Shown: one piece after another, positions 1 to 8,474 of the stretch
Numbering within the stretch: position 1 is the stretch's first letter
How the letters are laid out: each line of letters opens with the position of its first letter
From: an uncultured Verrucomicrobiota bacterium
Lineage (GTDB): Bacteria; Verrucomicrobiota; Verrucomicrobiia; Opitutales; Seribacteraceae
Direction of reading: 5' to 3'
NCBI GenBank assembly: GCA_902569115.1
Contig: CACFTI010000004.1
Span: 1-64,000 of the forward strand
Length of the DNA stretch: 64,000 nucleotides
Position numbers and translations under genes: made by a program
Notes under the pieces: model-generated
Seen by the model: only the letters and a program-made list of their open reading frames with translations
What the model was told of the DNA's origin: nothing
Database searches by the model: none

Positions 1-1
1 T

Positions 2-1114
2 ACCCACGACCTAGGTGTAGTCGCAGAAATTGCGGATCGAATTGTGGTGATGTATCGAGGAAAAGTGGTGGAACAGGGGAAGGTTTCAGATATCTTTAAA
101 AACCCGAAACACCCTTATGTTAAAGGCCTGCTCGCGTGTAGACCGACTCTGGATTGTAAGTATCATACCCTACCCACTGTGGATGACTTTCTGGAAACCA
201 AAGAAAATGATGATGGAATCATTGAAATTTACGAAAATCCAGAAGCAGAAAAGCAGCTTCGAAAATTAGAGTCAGCTACAACTTCGGAAAGCGACTCTTT
301 TTCCGAAACCAATAAAAATTTAGTAGAAGTAAGTGGTCTCAAGGTTTATTTTCGTAGCTCAAAAGGATTTTTCGATGGAGTAAAAGAGGAAGTTCAAGCT
401 GTCAATGGCATCGATCTGACAATCCAAAAAGGGGAAACTGTTGGGTTAGTCGGTGAATCGGGTTGTGGAAAAACGACCGCAGGTCGGGCCATACTTCACT
501 TGATCAGACCAACAGAAGGTACTGTTCGTTATGACGGGAAATCACTGGGTGCCCTAACTAAGGAAGCTTTGCTTGAATACCGCAAAAAGATGCAGATTAT
601 CTTTCAGGACCCTTACGCCTCGCTTAACCCAAGGTTGACAATTGAACAAGCTCTGACTGAACCAATGATCGTTCATCAAATTGGCAAAGATCGTTCAAAT
701 CGGAGAGATATGGTGGTCCACCTGCTGGAGGAAGTGGGACTTACCTCTGAGCATCTCCTTAGGTATCCACATGAATTTTCAGGAGGACAAAGACAGCGGA
801 TTTGTGTTGCCCGGGCGCTGGCTGTTGAACCCGAATTTATTGTCTGTGACGAGTGTGTTTCGGCCATGGATGTATCCGTACAAGCCCAGGTCTTGAACCT
901 TTTACGAGAATTACAAAAAAAGAGACAACTGACTTACCTTTTCATTTCGCACGATCTTTCCGTGGTAAAATTTATTTCCGACAAAGTCGTGGTCATGCAC
1001 GCGGGAAAAATCGTTGAATCCGGAACCGCTCAGGAAGTGTATGCCAATCCGATAGAAGATTATACGAAAGATTTAATCTCTTCCATTCCATCTCCCTACA
1101 ATTTGGTGAAGTAG
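2..1114 (+). CDS. Dual-ATPase ABC transporter ATP-binding protein (peptide/nickel type), 5' partial
   Basis: The reading frame is open to the left edge, so only the C-terminal part of the gene is present. The first codons encode the end of a first nucleotide-binding domain (THDLGVVAEIADRIVVMYRG: H-loop and D-loop end). Counting from the first in-window Met at 44, a Pro/His oligopeptide-permease tail follows, then a second complete ATPase: Walker A GESGCGKTT (137-145), Q-loop FQDPYASLNP, signature FSGGQRQR (about 245-252), Walker B IVCDE and H-loop SHDLSVV. Two fused ATPases with the oligopeptide C-terminal motif is the YejF / DppD-DppF fusion architecture. Such cytoplasmic subunits energise uptake of peptides, nickel or opines; the substrate cannot be told from this subunit. 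Permease and binding-protein genes presumably lie to the left. Only 7 nt separate its stop from the convergent transglutaminase gene. Confidence 0.93.
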   Translation, partial: THDLGVVAEIADRIVVMYRGKVVEQGKVSDIFKNPKHPYVKGLLACRPTLDCKYHTLPTVDDFLETKENDDGIIEIYENPEAEKQLRKLESATTSESDSFSETNKNLVEVSGLKVYFRSSKGFFDGVKEEVQAVNGIDLTIQKGETVGLVGESGCGKTTAGRAILHLIRPTEGTVRYDGKSLGALTKEALLEYRKKMQIIFQDPYASLNPRLTIEQALTEPMIVHQIGKDRSNRRDMVVHLLEEVGLTSEHLLRYPHEFSGGQRQRICVARALAVEPEFIVCDECVSAMDVSVQAQVLNLLRELQKKRQLTYLFISHDLSVVKFISDKVVVMHAGKIVESGTAQEVYANPIEDYTKDLISSIPSPYNLVK

Positions 1115-1121
1115 AAATGTA

Positions 1122-1976
1122 TTAGGAATCCAGTCTTTTTACCTCCACATCAATCTTCATACTTTCCGGAGCCCGCCCAAAATATGTACCGGTCACAGGA
1201 GCCACATCGCGGTAATCCCTGCCCGATCCAATAATCACATAATTATCATCCACAACTCGATTGTTGGTAGGGTCCAACCCAAACCAGCCACTACCATTTA
1301 CCAATACTTCTATCCATGCATGGGATGCTCCAGAACCACGCATACTTTGATCACGGGTTGGATCGTAGAAGTATCCACTCACATAACGGGCAGGAATACC
1401 GAGGCAGCGACATAGAGCAATCGCAGCATGAGCAAAGTCCTGACAAACCCCCTTCTTTTTCTCCAACACTTCATTGGCATGCGTGCCCACACTCGTTGTG
1501 GAAACAGAATATTCAAAATTTAAATAGATGTGCTCCATAACTTGGTAGGCAGTCTGAAAAACATCTTTGGAACTCCCCTGTACATCAACTGCCATGCGCC
1601 AGATCTCCGGGCTGATATCAATGAAATTGGAACTTTGTAAGTAAGGTCTGCATTCTGGATTTCCTTCCACCTCTTTCAAAGATTTCATCGAAGTTCCATA
1701 GGGGAAACTTTCAAAATCCACTCGCTTCGCCGTTACCATAGTTGAACGGCTCTCAATCATCAATTTTGAATGATCATTAGGGATTTCAAAATGATGGACC
1801 AAGTTTCCATTTAAATCCAGATACTGCCTCATTTGAGCAGTCGGTAAAACGCTGACAAAACATGATTCACATCGTTGCCAGTCGTTTGTAAGTGGATGCA
1901 AGCGAAGTTCGTTAAAACTTTCCCTAACGGGAGATGGATATCTATAATAAGTCTTGTGTAAAATGTATAAACGCAT
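1122..1976 (-). CDS. Transglutaminase-like cysteine protease-fold protein
   Basis: A 284-residue cytoplasmic protein with a bacterial transglutaminase N-terminal beta domain (about 1-80) and a transglutaminase core. The catalytic triad is visible: Cys178 in KKGVCQDFAH, His219 in GASHAWIEV and Asp235 in GLDPTNN. No signal peptide is seen. It is the last gene of a three-gene operon with the alpha-E protein and the circularly permuted ATP-grasp protein. That trio is widely conserved (for example mycobacterial Rv2409c-Rv2411c) and is thought to make or cleave peptide or amide bonds, but its substrate is unproven. The call to the family is secure; hydrolase versus transferase activity is not. Confidence 0.92.
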   Translation of the reverse strand: MRLYILHKTYYRYPSPVRESFNELRLHPLTNDWQRCESCFVSVLPTAQMRQYLDLNGNLVHHFEIPNDHSKLMIESRSTMVTAKRVDFESFPYGTSMKSLKEVEGNPECRPYLQSSNFIDISPEIWRMAVDVQGSSKDVFQTAYQVMEHIYLNFEYSVSTTSVGTHANEVLEKKKGVCQDFAHAAIALCRCLGIPARYVSGYFYDPTRDQSMRGSGASHAWIEVLVNGSGWFGLDPTNNRVVDDNYVIIGSGRDYRDVAPVTGTYFGRAPESMKIDVEVKRLDS

Positions 1977-1987
1977 GTGGCTGCTAG

Positions 1988-2962
1988 CTACTGCTGCTGC
2001 ATTTGTCGTTGAACCATGGGAGCAACGCCGGCGTTTTTAATTTCAAATGGTAACAAGACATAGGTTTCAAAAATACTTTGGCCAACATCAATAAGCTTTC
2101 TCTGTAATTGATCAATCGATTCATGCAAACCATCGGCAAGCAGAGATTCAATTCCGGAAAAATTAAGTTGGGCAAGTGCACTGCCAGTTAATCTCTCTGC
2201 CTCATTCGAGTAATTGCCGGATGGCACTCCAGAAATCTCATGCAAGAGCGTATCAATTCGAGCAATGGCAAACCTGAGTGACCTCGGAAAATCTCTCGAG
2301 AATAAAAGGAAATCTGCCACATTCTGTAGGGAAAGTGCGCCCTGATAACGCCGACGGTATGCGGAAAGAGCACTACAACTACGCAAGGCACCAATCAGAT
2401 CGAGACGGGTGGGTTCTTCGCCAAGCATGGTCAGGGTATCAAGTACCCGACTAGTCTGATCGGATCTCTCCAAGTACTTTCCAAGCGACATAAACCTCCA
2501 GCCTTCGTCATGATGAATTGTAGCGTCCGAGAGACCCTGAAAGACCAACGAAAAACGAATGGTTCTACGAAAAAAGCTTTGGGGATCGTTACTAAACTTC
2601 TCAGATAGAGTAGGAGAATTTAAATAGAGGTATAAATTGTTGAGTTCCACCCAAATCTCTTCCGATAACTGATCCCTCACCATTCGGGCATTTTCGCGGG
2701 CCATATTAATGCAGGTATAGACTGAGCTCGACCAGTCCTTGGAAAACAGGATGAAGAGTTCGTGATCATCTAATTCATCTTTGGCAAAATCTTCCACGGC
2801 ACACATCGCACTAAGGGCTGATTGCCAGTAATCCCTCTTCGTTCCATTGGCATAGGACTCCAAATCTGTGTCGCGATTTACTTCGACCAAGCGAGTCACA
2901 CCTTCAGCCCGCTCAACATAGCGGCTCATCCAGTAGAGATTATCTGCGACCCGTGAAAGCAT
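1988..2962 (-). CDS. Alpha-E domain-containing protein (DUF403)
   Basis: A 324-residue, largely alpha-helical protein beginning MLSRVADNLYWMSRYVERAE, the typical opening of the alpha-E family (DUF403). It has many conserved Glu/Arg-containing helices and no signal peptide. It lies one base downstream of the ATP-grasp gene and 11 bases upstream of the transglutaminase gene, so the three are almost certainly co-transcribed. The family has no confirmed biochemical activity; it occurs next to, or fused with, circularly permuted ATP-grasp proteins and is presumed a partner of that enzyme. Length agrees with the family's usual 300-330 residues. Confidence 0.92.
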   Translation of the reverse strand: MLSRVADNLYWMSRYVERAEGVTRLVEVNRDTDLESYANGTKRDYWQSALSAMCAVEDFAKDELDDHELFILFSKDWSSSVYTCINMARENARMVRDQLSEEIWVELNNLYLYLNSPTLSEKFSNDPQSFFRRTIRFSLVFQGLSDATIHHDEGWRFMSLGKYLERSDQTSRVLDTLTMLGEEPTRLDLIGALRSCSALSAYRRRYQGALSLQNVADFLLFSRDFPRSLRFAIARIDTLLHEISGVPSGNYSNEAERLTGSALAQLNFSGIESLLADGLHESIDQLQRKLIDVGQSIFETYVLLPFEIKNAGVAPMVQRQMQQQ

Positions 2963-2963
2963 C

Positions 2964-4454
2964 TTAATTTTTCAATACCCAGGTGTCTTTACTTCCTCCA
3001 CCCTGAGAGGAATTCACCACCAGTGAATCTTTTTTTAAGGCTACCCGTGTAAGACCTCCCGGGACAATCTCTATATCCTCGCCATACAAGATAAAAGGAC
3101 GAAGATCCACATGCCTGCCCTCCACCCCATCTGGACAAAAAGTGGGATGCCTGGAAAGTGAGATAATCGGTTGTGCAATGTAATCTCTCGGGGCCTCTTG
3201 GATTCGTGTGGCAAATTCATCCCTTTCTTGTTGAGTTGAGGCATTTCCAATGAGCATACCATAGCCTCCTGACTCATTGGCAGATTTCACAACTAAGTCC
3301 GAAAGATTATCCAAAACAAATTTTCTATCCTGTTCACGCCAGCACAGGTAGGTGGGCACCTGCTCAAGGATTGGATCCTGCCCTAAGTAATAGCGAATCA
3401 TTTCAGGAACATACGCATAGGTTACTTTGTCATCTACAACACCAGTTCCTATTCCATTGGCCAAGGCAACATTACCTTTCAAATAAGCATCCATTAAACC
3501 ACTAACCCCGAGCAATGATTCTTCATTGAAAAACAGTGGGTCGAGAAATTCATCATCCAGTCTCCGGTAAATAACATCTACCTGAACTAGGCCCTGGGTG
3601 GTCCTCATGTATACAAAACCATCAATAGCGAACAGATCTTTACCCTCTACGATCTCAATACCCATTTGCCGGGCAAGAAAAGTATGCTCAAAGTAAGCAC
3701 TGTTATAAACGCCCGGTGTTAGAAGGACACAAACTGGTTTCTGTGATTTTCGCGGCGAAAGATACTCCAAAGATCTGAGTAGATACTCCGGGTACGCTTC
3801 GACTGACCGCACCGACATTTTTTGATAGGTACGGGGAAAAGTTTTTTTCATGATTTCCCTATTTTCTAAAAGATAGGAAGCCCCCGATGGACAGCGTGCA
3901 TTATCTTCCAACACCAAATACTTTCCGTTCTCATCACGAATCAAATCCGAACCACAAACATGAACATAGATATCCCTGGGTACATCAAAACCAATCATTT
4001 CTTCTCGAAAATGAGCAGATGATTTCACCACTTCTTCCGGGATTACTCCATCAGCAAGAATTTTCGAACCATGATAAACATCATTAAGGAATAAATTCAG
4101 TGCCAGAATACGTTGCCGTAATCCCTGCTCTACTCTCTGCCACTCCGCATCAGGAATAACCCGTGGGATTAGGTCAAAAGGGAAGATACGTTCGGTCCCT
4201 GTTTCGTCACCATAAACTGTAAAAGTTACACCATGTTCAAGGAAGGAAGAGTCAGCCTGCCTCTTTTTTTCTTCAAATTCACTTGCTGATAAACCACCTA
4301 TACGATCGTAGATTGGTTGGTAGAAATCGTAGGCTTCTGACTTATTGGATCCGTCGAACATTTCGTCAAAAAAATGTCCGGTTTGATAATTTTGAAAGGA
4401 ATTAGGGTTCATTGGGTCGGTCTTGTTAATAAACATTTGCAACTTTTGCGCCAC
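2964..4454 (-). CDS. Circularly permuted ATP-grasp protein (DUF404/DUF407)
   Basis: A 496-residue protein of the circularly permuted ATP-grasp type 2 family. Conserved stretches include GVTFTVYGDETGTERIFPFD, DVPRDIYVHVCGSDLIRD, LEDNARCPSGASYLLENRE and the terminal VKSANESGGYGMLIG / RPFILYG segments that form the nucleotide site. ATP-grasp enzymes form an acyl-phosphate and join a carboxylate to an amine or thiol, which fits the operon partner transglutaminase. The open frame begins at a GTG (4454); the in-frame ATG at 4436 (MFINKTDPM) is an equally possible start and no Shine-Dalgarno decides between them. It is first in the operon with the alpha-E and transglutaminase genes. Substrate unknown. 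Confidence 0.92.
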   Translation of the reverse strand: MAQKLQMFINKTDPMNPNSFQNYQTGHFFDEMFDGSNKSEAYDFYQPIYDRIGGLSASEFEEKKRQADSSFLEHGVTFTVYGDETGTERIFPFDLIPRVIPDAEWQRVEQGLRQRILALNLFLNDVYHGSKILADGVIPEEVVKSSAHFREEMIGFDVPRDIYVHVCGSDLIRDENGKYLVLEDNARCPSGASYLLENREIMKKTFPRTYQKMSVRSVEAYPEYLLRSLEYLSPRKSQKPVCVLLTPGVYNSAYFEHTFLARQMGIEIVEGKDLFAIDGFVYMRTTQGLVQVDVIYRRLDDEFLDPLFFNEESLLGVSGLMDAYLKGNVALANGIGTGVVDDKVTYAYVPEMIRYYLGQDPILEQVPTYLCWREQDRKFVLDNLSDLVVKSANESGGYGMLIGNASTQQERDEFATRIQEAPRDYIAQPIISLSRHPTFCPDGVEGRHVDLRPFILYGEDIEIVPGGLTRVALKKDSLVVNSSQGGGSKDTWVLKN

Positions 4455-4499
4455 TCATACCGAATTCCCCAAAATATGAATGAAATTGAATAGTATCTA

Positions 4500-5384
4500 T
4501 TAGTGTTTATCCAAAATACCCAACCTCTCTGCTGAAAATAGAAATTGTTGAGCCAAGCCAGCAAATTTCCCAAAGTGAACTCGGGCAAAATGAGTTTTCT
4601 GGGAGGTGCTCCACCCTTCCAAAGAATATCGTTTTTCCAAACTTTTTTCGATCCAGGTATCAATCGGAAAAGCTTCCAAAAAATTCCCTCCAAACAATAA
4701 AGCACAGTCGGCGATTTTTGCACCCACTCCTGGAAGTTTTAATAGCTCATTTTTGGCATCTACATATTTCATCTGAGGAATAGACTCCAACCATCCGGGT
4801 TGGTCGTTTATAAATTTCGCTGATTGAGAAATATACTTAGCCCGGTACCCCATTTTTAGTAACCGCAAGTCTTCCTCAGGAATTTCTGCCAATTTTGCCC
4901 ATCCCGGAAAACTGTACATGTCTTCGATTAGCTGATCCCCATACCTCTGAAACACAGCATCTCCAATTGCTTGAATTTGGGGAATGCTCTTGGCTGAACT
5001 AAGAATAAAAAAGAATAGCGTTTGATCGAGAGGCTGCCTTAAAATTCGAAGCCCCTTTAGTTGCTTCATACACAGGTCTAAAATCGGATCCGATCTCCAG
5101 GGCAGTTCATTGAGTGACGCCTCATAACCAGCTCCAAGGCAAAAATATTTTTCGATCAGTTCTTCGGGATGAACAGTTTTTTTCTGACAACGCCATTCTG
5201 CTTCTCCATTTTGCCACCTGCACTCAAAAATATTTCTTTCCACCCTGCCCCTCCAATGTAAATTTGCAATCGGATGCCAGTCAAAAGACTGCCCGCCCAT
5301 CAGGGTTTCTTCTAGGCTCAGAGCTGTAAAGCGATGACCGTACTCAAAGGGGCACCAAGAACCCCAAAGGCTTTCTTTTTTCAA
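4500..5384 (-). CDS. 8-oxoguanine DNA glycosylase / AP lyase (OGG1 family)
   Basis: Base-excision-repair enzyme that removes oxidised guanine. It has the OGG N-terminal domain (GGQSFDWHP, RNIFECRWQNG) and a helix-hairpin-helix GPD domain: hairpin LPGVGAKIADCALL with the nucleophilic Lys, and FPIDTWI with the catalytic Asp 19 residues later, the same Lys-Asp spacing as human OGG1 (K249/D268). The longest open frame starts at a TTG at 5468 and would overlap the upstream gene by 82 nt. I prefer the TTG at 5384, two bases after that gene's stop, which still leaves a normal N-terminus of about 30 residues before GGQSFDW. No ATG is available before the conserved domain. Probably co-transcribed with the two genes upstream. 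Confidence 0.88.
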   Translation of the reverse strand: MKKESLWGSWCPFEYGHRFTALSLEETLMGGQSFDWHPIANLHWRGRVERNIFECRWQNGEAEWRCQKKTVHPEELIEKYFCLGAGYEASLNELPWRSDPILDLCMKQLKGLRILRQPLDQTLFFFILSSAKSIPQIQAIGDAVFQRYGDQLIEDMYSFPGWAKLAEIPEEDLRLLKMGYRAKYISQSAKFINDQPGWLESIPQMKYVDAKNELLKLPGVGAKIADCALLFGGNFLEAFPIDTWIEKSLEKRYSLEGWSTSQKTHFARVHFGKFAGLAQQFLFSAERLGILDKH

Positions 5385-5385
5385 A

Positions 5386-5874
5386 TTATTTTGAATGTCC
5401 CCAAAGGGCACTTTGACTTGAAAACAATGGTTCTTTTGAGGAGTCAAAAATCTCAACTTTCCATGCAACCAACTTCATGGCTGACTGATTCCAATCTGCT
5501 CCTGTAATACCGATAAATAAATCTTTCTGGTTGTAAGAAACCTCAGGTAAGCTAAAGCTAAAGTTTCGTGAAAAAAGGCTTGTTGTATCGATAAGCTGGA
5601 GTTCGACTCTTTTTCCTTTTCGAATAGCAGAACTTTTTTTCCCGAGTGGAATAGAGAAATAAAGTCCACTCCTAACGTGTGATGATCGGACTATAACCCT
5701 GCTGCCTGTAAATTCTTTTCCACTAAAAATCTCGGGTATTCTTAAAAAATCATACTCAGTTAAAAACTCAGTGTGGATTTTCGCAACACTATTTCCCCAA
5801 AGGATATTAGTGTTACACAGAAAAAAGCATATCGTAAGCTGAGTTACTACAAGTAACCGCTTACTAATACTCAT
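5386..5874 (-). CDS. Secreted protein of unknown function
   Basis: A 162-residue protein with an N-terminal signal peptide (MSISKRLLVVTQLTICFFLC... ending near NILWGNS). I do not recognise a family. The mature part is rich in beta-strand-forming segments (GSRVIVRSSHVRSGLYFSIPLG, RVELQLIDTTSLFSRNFSFSLPE, DLFIGITGADWNQSAMKLVAWKVEIFD), compatible with a small beta-sandwich or immunoglobulin-like periplasmic protein. It sits between the small basic protein and the OGG glycosylase on the same strand with gaps of 6 and 1 nt, so it is probably in one operon with them. Function unassigned. Confidence 0.75.
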   Translation of the reverse strand: MSISKRLLVVTQLTICFFLCNTNILWGNSVAKIHTEFLTEYDFLRIPEIFSGKEFTGSRVIVRSSHVRSGLYFSIPLGKKSSAIRKGKRVELQLIDTTSLFSRNFSFSLPEVSYNQKDLFIGITGADWNQSAMKLVAWKVEIFDSSKEPLFSSQSALWGHSK

Positions 5875-5880
5875 GCAGTG

Positions 5881-6144
5881 CTATTCCTTTGATTCTTCGG
5901 CAGACGAAGAATCTTCGGTTTCTTTTGCAGTTGCGTCAGGACCAAGAACATCCTCAGTTTTTGCTTTTTCAGCAACAGGCTCCGCCTTCGGTGCTGGTGT
6001 AGCTTTTTTACGAACAGCTTTCTTTGCCGGTGACTTTGCTTTTTTAGAGGAGTCAGGTTTCTCTGCATTGATTGCAGCTTTTCGTCTAGCAAGGTACGCG
6101 GTACGTCTGCGACGTTTAATAAGTTTCTTATATTGTTTGCCCAT
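5881..6144 (-). CDS. Small basic protein with Lys/Ala/Pro-rich middle and acidic tail
   Basis: An 87-residue protein. The first 25 residues (MGKQYKKLIKRRRRTAYLAR) are very basic and look like a nucleic-acid-binding helix. Residues about 30-60 are a low-complexity Lys-Ala-Pro stretch (KKAKSPAKKAVRKKATPAPK) reminiscent of bacterial histone-H1-like proteins, and the C-terminus is acidic (TEDSSSAEESKE). The leading segment resembles a short conserved basic protein I have seen in verrucomicrobial genomes, from memory and without a named family. It might bind RNA or DNA or associate with ribosomes; nothing here proves it. It heads the operon with the secreted protein and the OGG glycosylase. The start is fixed by the only ATG. 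Confidence 0.75.
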   Translation of the reverse strand: MGKQYKKLIKRRRRTAYLARRKAAINAEKPDSSKKAKSPAKKAVRKKATPAPKAEPVAEKAKTEDVLGPDATAKETEDSSSAEESKE

Positions 6145-6202
6145 ATTTGAGGTAGTTTAAATAGATTAGTTTAGTGAAAGTGACAAGCGAATGCAGTAAA
6201 AA

Positions 6203-7288
6203 TCAGGAGATCGCAATCGAACTTCCGCTCTTAGAGGAAGCATAGGTTGCATCAATAATCTTCATTAAAGCCAAAGCTTGGTCAGGTGTATTTAGAGGTG
6301 CTTCTTCATTCGAAATTGAACGAACAAAATTCTCGGCTGAACGAATTCTACCCATATCTTCATTTGCCTCCGTAATAATGCTGCGATTGACGGATCGTCC
6401 ATGCTCCTGAACGTACAATTCACAATCATCAATCGCTGTTTCATCGAGTCCATCCGCTCCAAACAAACGACGAATCATTCCTCCCGCTTTCTTCCCTTGA
6501 AAGGTCACCGAGACTTCTTCGCGCTTATTCATTTCCGCCCAGGATATCTGAAAGCTAAGTACTTGACCGGTTTCAAAAGTCACAAATCCATGGGCAGCGC
6601 TTTCTACATCAGTGACGCCATCCGCAACATCGGGTATTCCCCATGGACCCTTAAAGTCCTTGTTTTCAATGAAGTCATTGAAAGTTTGTGCAAGCACATT
6701 GGATGGCTTCGGGTAATTCATGTAAAAAAGGGCAAGATCTACCATATGCAAAAGATCAATTAATGGGCCGCCACCTGACATCTCCTTGTTGGTGAACCAT
6801 CCACCAAATCCGGGAATTCCAGTCCTGCGGATCCACTTGGCTTGGGCAGAATTGATTTGGCCCACTTCTCCGGCTTCGATGTACTTGCGTAAAGCATAGG
6901 ACTCAGGCCGTGCCCGGTTGTTGAAATTAAACATCAAAGTCTTACCGGCCTCTTCCGAAGCCAGTTTCATCTCATTGACCTCACTTGCATTAAGTGCAGG
7001 TGGTTTCTCGCAAAAGACATGCTTCCCAGCCTGTAAAGCCTGGATGGCAAGGGGACGATGGGTACGATTGGGAGTGATAATGCTAATCGCGTCTAAATCC
7101 GACAATTCACTCAACATCTTGGCCGAATCTGAAAACACATGGGGCACTTCATATTCTGCCGCTGCACTTTTTGCAGCCGTTTCATTCATATCGCAAATAG
7201 CGATCAGCTCAGCACCGCCGGCACGAAATCCAGCTGCATGATACTGGAGCATTCCTCCTGCTCCGATAATTCCAATTTTTTTACTCAT
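6203..7288 (-). CDS. Gfo/Idh/MocA family oxidoreductase
   Basis: A 361-residue NAD(P)-dependent sugar/polyol dehydrogenase. The N-terminal Rossmann fold has GIIGAGGMLQYHAAGF (residues 6-21). It is followed by the family signature GKHVFCEKPPALNASE, in which EKP supplies the catalytic Lys, and the C-terminal alpha/beta domain with GGGPLIDLLHMVDLALF. It is the third gene of an operon with a second oxidoreductase of the same superfamily (7 nt gap) and a xylose-isomerase-like protein. Such sets oxidise, isomerise or cleave unusual sugars through 3-keto intermediates. The substrate cannot be read from sequence. No signal peptide, so cytoplasmic. Confidence 0.92.
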   Translation of the reverse strand: MSKKIGIIGAGGMLQYHAAGFRAGGAELIAICDMNETAAKSAAAEYEVPHVFSDSAKMLSELSDLDAISIITPNRTHRPLAIQALQAGKHVFCEKPPALNASEVNEMKLASEEAGKTLMFNFNNRARPESYALRKYIEAGEVGQINSAQAKWIRRTGIPGFGGWFTNKEMSGGGPLIDLLHMVDLALFYMNYPKPSNVLAQTFNDFIENKDFKGPWGIPDVADGVTDVESAAHGFVTFETGQVLSFQISWAEMNKREEVSVTFQGKKAGGMIRRLFGADGLDETAIDDCELYVQEHGRSVNRSIITEANEDMGRIRSAENFVRSISNEEAPLNTPDQALALMKIIDATYASSKSGSSIAIS

Positions 7289-7295
7289 TAATTTA

Positions 7296-8462
7296 TTACT
7301 TGGGGAGCGTGGGAAACTTGACCCATTTTTCCTTTGATTTAGAACTCTTCACAACCGTCTCGATAAACGCCATTCCAATTATACCATCTCGGATATCGGG
7401 AAAATCATAGCCAGATTTCCGAGGGTATTTCCCTGAGACTTCATCTAAAATTGCCACCGCTGCAGCGTTATAAACATTAGCGAAAGCTTCAATGAAACCT
7501 TCGGGGTGGCCAAAAGGTATACGTGTATTTTCTGCCGCAGCACCAGTAACATAATCATTGCCTCTGCGCCATACTTGCCGCGGAGCACGGGCGTCTTTGA
7601 CCAACAGATCATTGGGATCTTCCTGATGCCACTCAATTGATTTTTTGGTTCCATATACGCGTATGTTCAAATCATTTTCATCTCCATTGGATACCTGGGA
7701 TGCGTATATGATACCCTTCGCGCCACCTTTGAAGCGAACCAACACATTACCATCATCATCAAGCTTACGGCCCGGGATGTTCACGGAAAGATCAGCACAT
7801 AATTTATCAATTTCCAGTCCGGTAATGTAGTGAACCAAATTTTCAGCATGCGTACCGATATCCCCCATACAGTTTGAGATTCCGGCAATTTCTGGATTGG
7901 CACGCCAGTTGGCAATCGCCTTTTCCTCACCGGTGAGCGCAGTAATTGCATACCCCTGAGGGTACTCGCAGACCACTTTGATAATATCTCCTAGCTCCCC
8001 CTTCTTAACCATTTCGCGGGCAAGCTTGACCATGGGGTACCCTGTATAGTTATGAGTTAAAGCAAAGACTTTTTTGGTCTTGTTTATAATCTTTCGTAGT
8101 TCCCTGGCCTGAGCTAAGTCGTAAGTAACGGGCTTATCACAAATCACATTGAAACCTGCCTGCAGAAAGGTTTTCGCGACATCAAAATGCAAATGGTTTT
8201 GAACCACAATAGTTACAAAATCAATTCTTTGATCTTCCGGTAAGGCTTTTTCTTTCTCAGCCATTTCCTGATAGGAACTGTAGACTCTTGTAGGATCCAA
8301 ATGGAAATCCTTTCCTGAAAGCTTGCTCTTTTTAGGATCTGAAGAGAAGGCACCTGCGACAAGTTCAATATTGCCATCCAGGTTGGCCGCTCTTCGGTGA
8401 ACCCCTCCGATAAATGCTCCCCGGCCACCGCCGACCATGCCCATGCGCAATTTTCTTTTCAT
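7296..8462 (-). CDS. Gfo/Idh/MocA family oxidoreductase
   Basis: A 388-residue member of the same superfamily as its neighbour but of a different subfamily. The Rossmann motif is GMVGGGRGAFIGGVHRRAA (about 8-26), with the catalytic motif NVICDKPVTYDLAQARELR and the second-domain segment NCMGDIGTHAENLVHYITG. The longer N-terminal region with the RRAANLDGNIELVAGAFSSDP segment is typical of the iolW / YcjS-like branch. It lies between the isomerase-like gene (12 nt upstream) and the second oxidoreductase. It probably performs NAD-linked oxidation or reduction of a sugar carbonyl in the same pathway. Cytoplasmic. Confidence 0.92.
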   Translation of the reverse strand: MKRKLRMGMVGGGRGAFIGGVHRRAANLDGNIELVAGAFSSDPKKSKLSGKDFHLDPTRVYSSYQEMAEKEKALPEDQRIDFVTIVVQNHLHFDVAKTFLQAGFNVICDKPVTYDLAQARELRKIINKTKKVFALTHNYTGYPMVKLAREMVKKGELGDIIKVVCEYPQGYAITALTGEEKAIANWRANPEIAGISNCMGDIGTHAENLVHYITGLEIDKLCADLSVNIPGRKLDDDGNVLVRFKGGAKGIIYASQVSNGDENDLNIRVYGTKKSIEWHQEDPNDLLVKDARAPRQVWRRGNDYVTGAAAENTRIPFGHPEGFIEAFANVYNAAAVAILDEVSGKYPRKSGYDFPDIRDGIIGMAFIETVVKSSKSKEKWVKFPTLPK

Positions 8463-8474
8463 AATTTTAGCTAA

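Noticed and set aside
5881-6144. Ribosomal protein bS21
   Set aside because: The basic head is superficially similar but the length, Lys/Ala/Pro stretch and acidic tail do not fit bS21.
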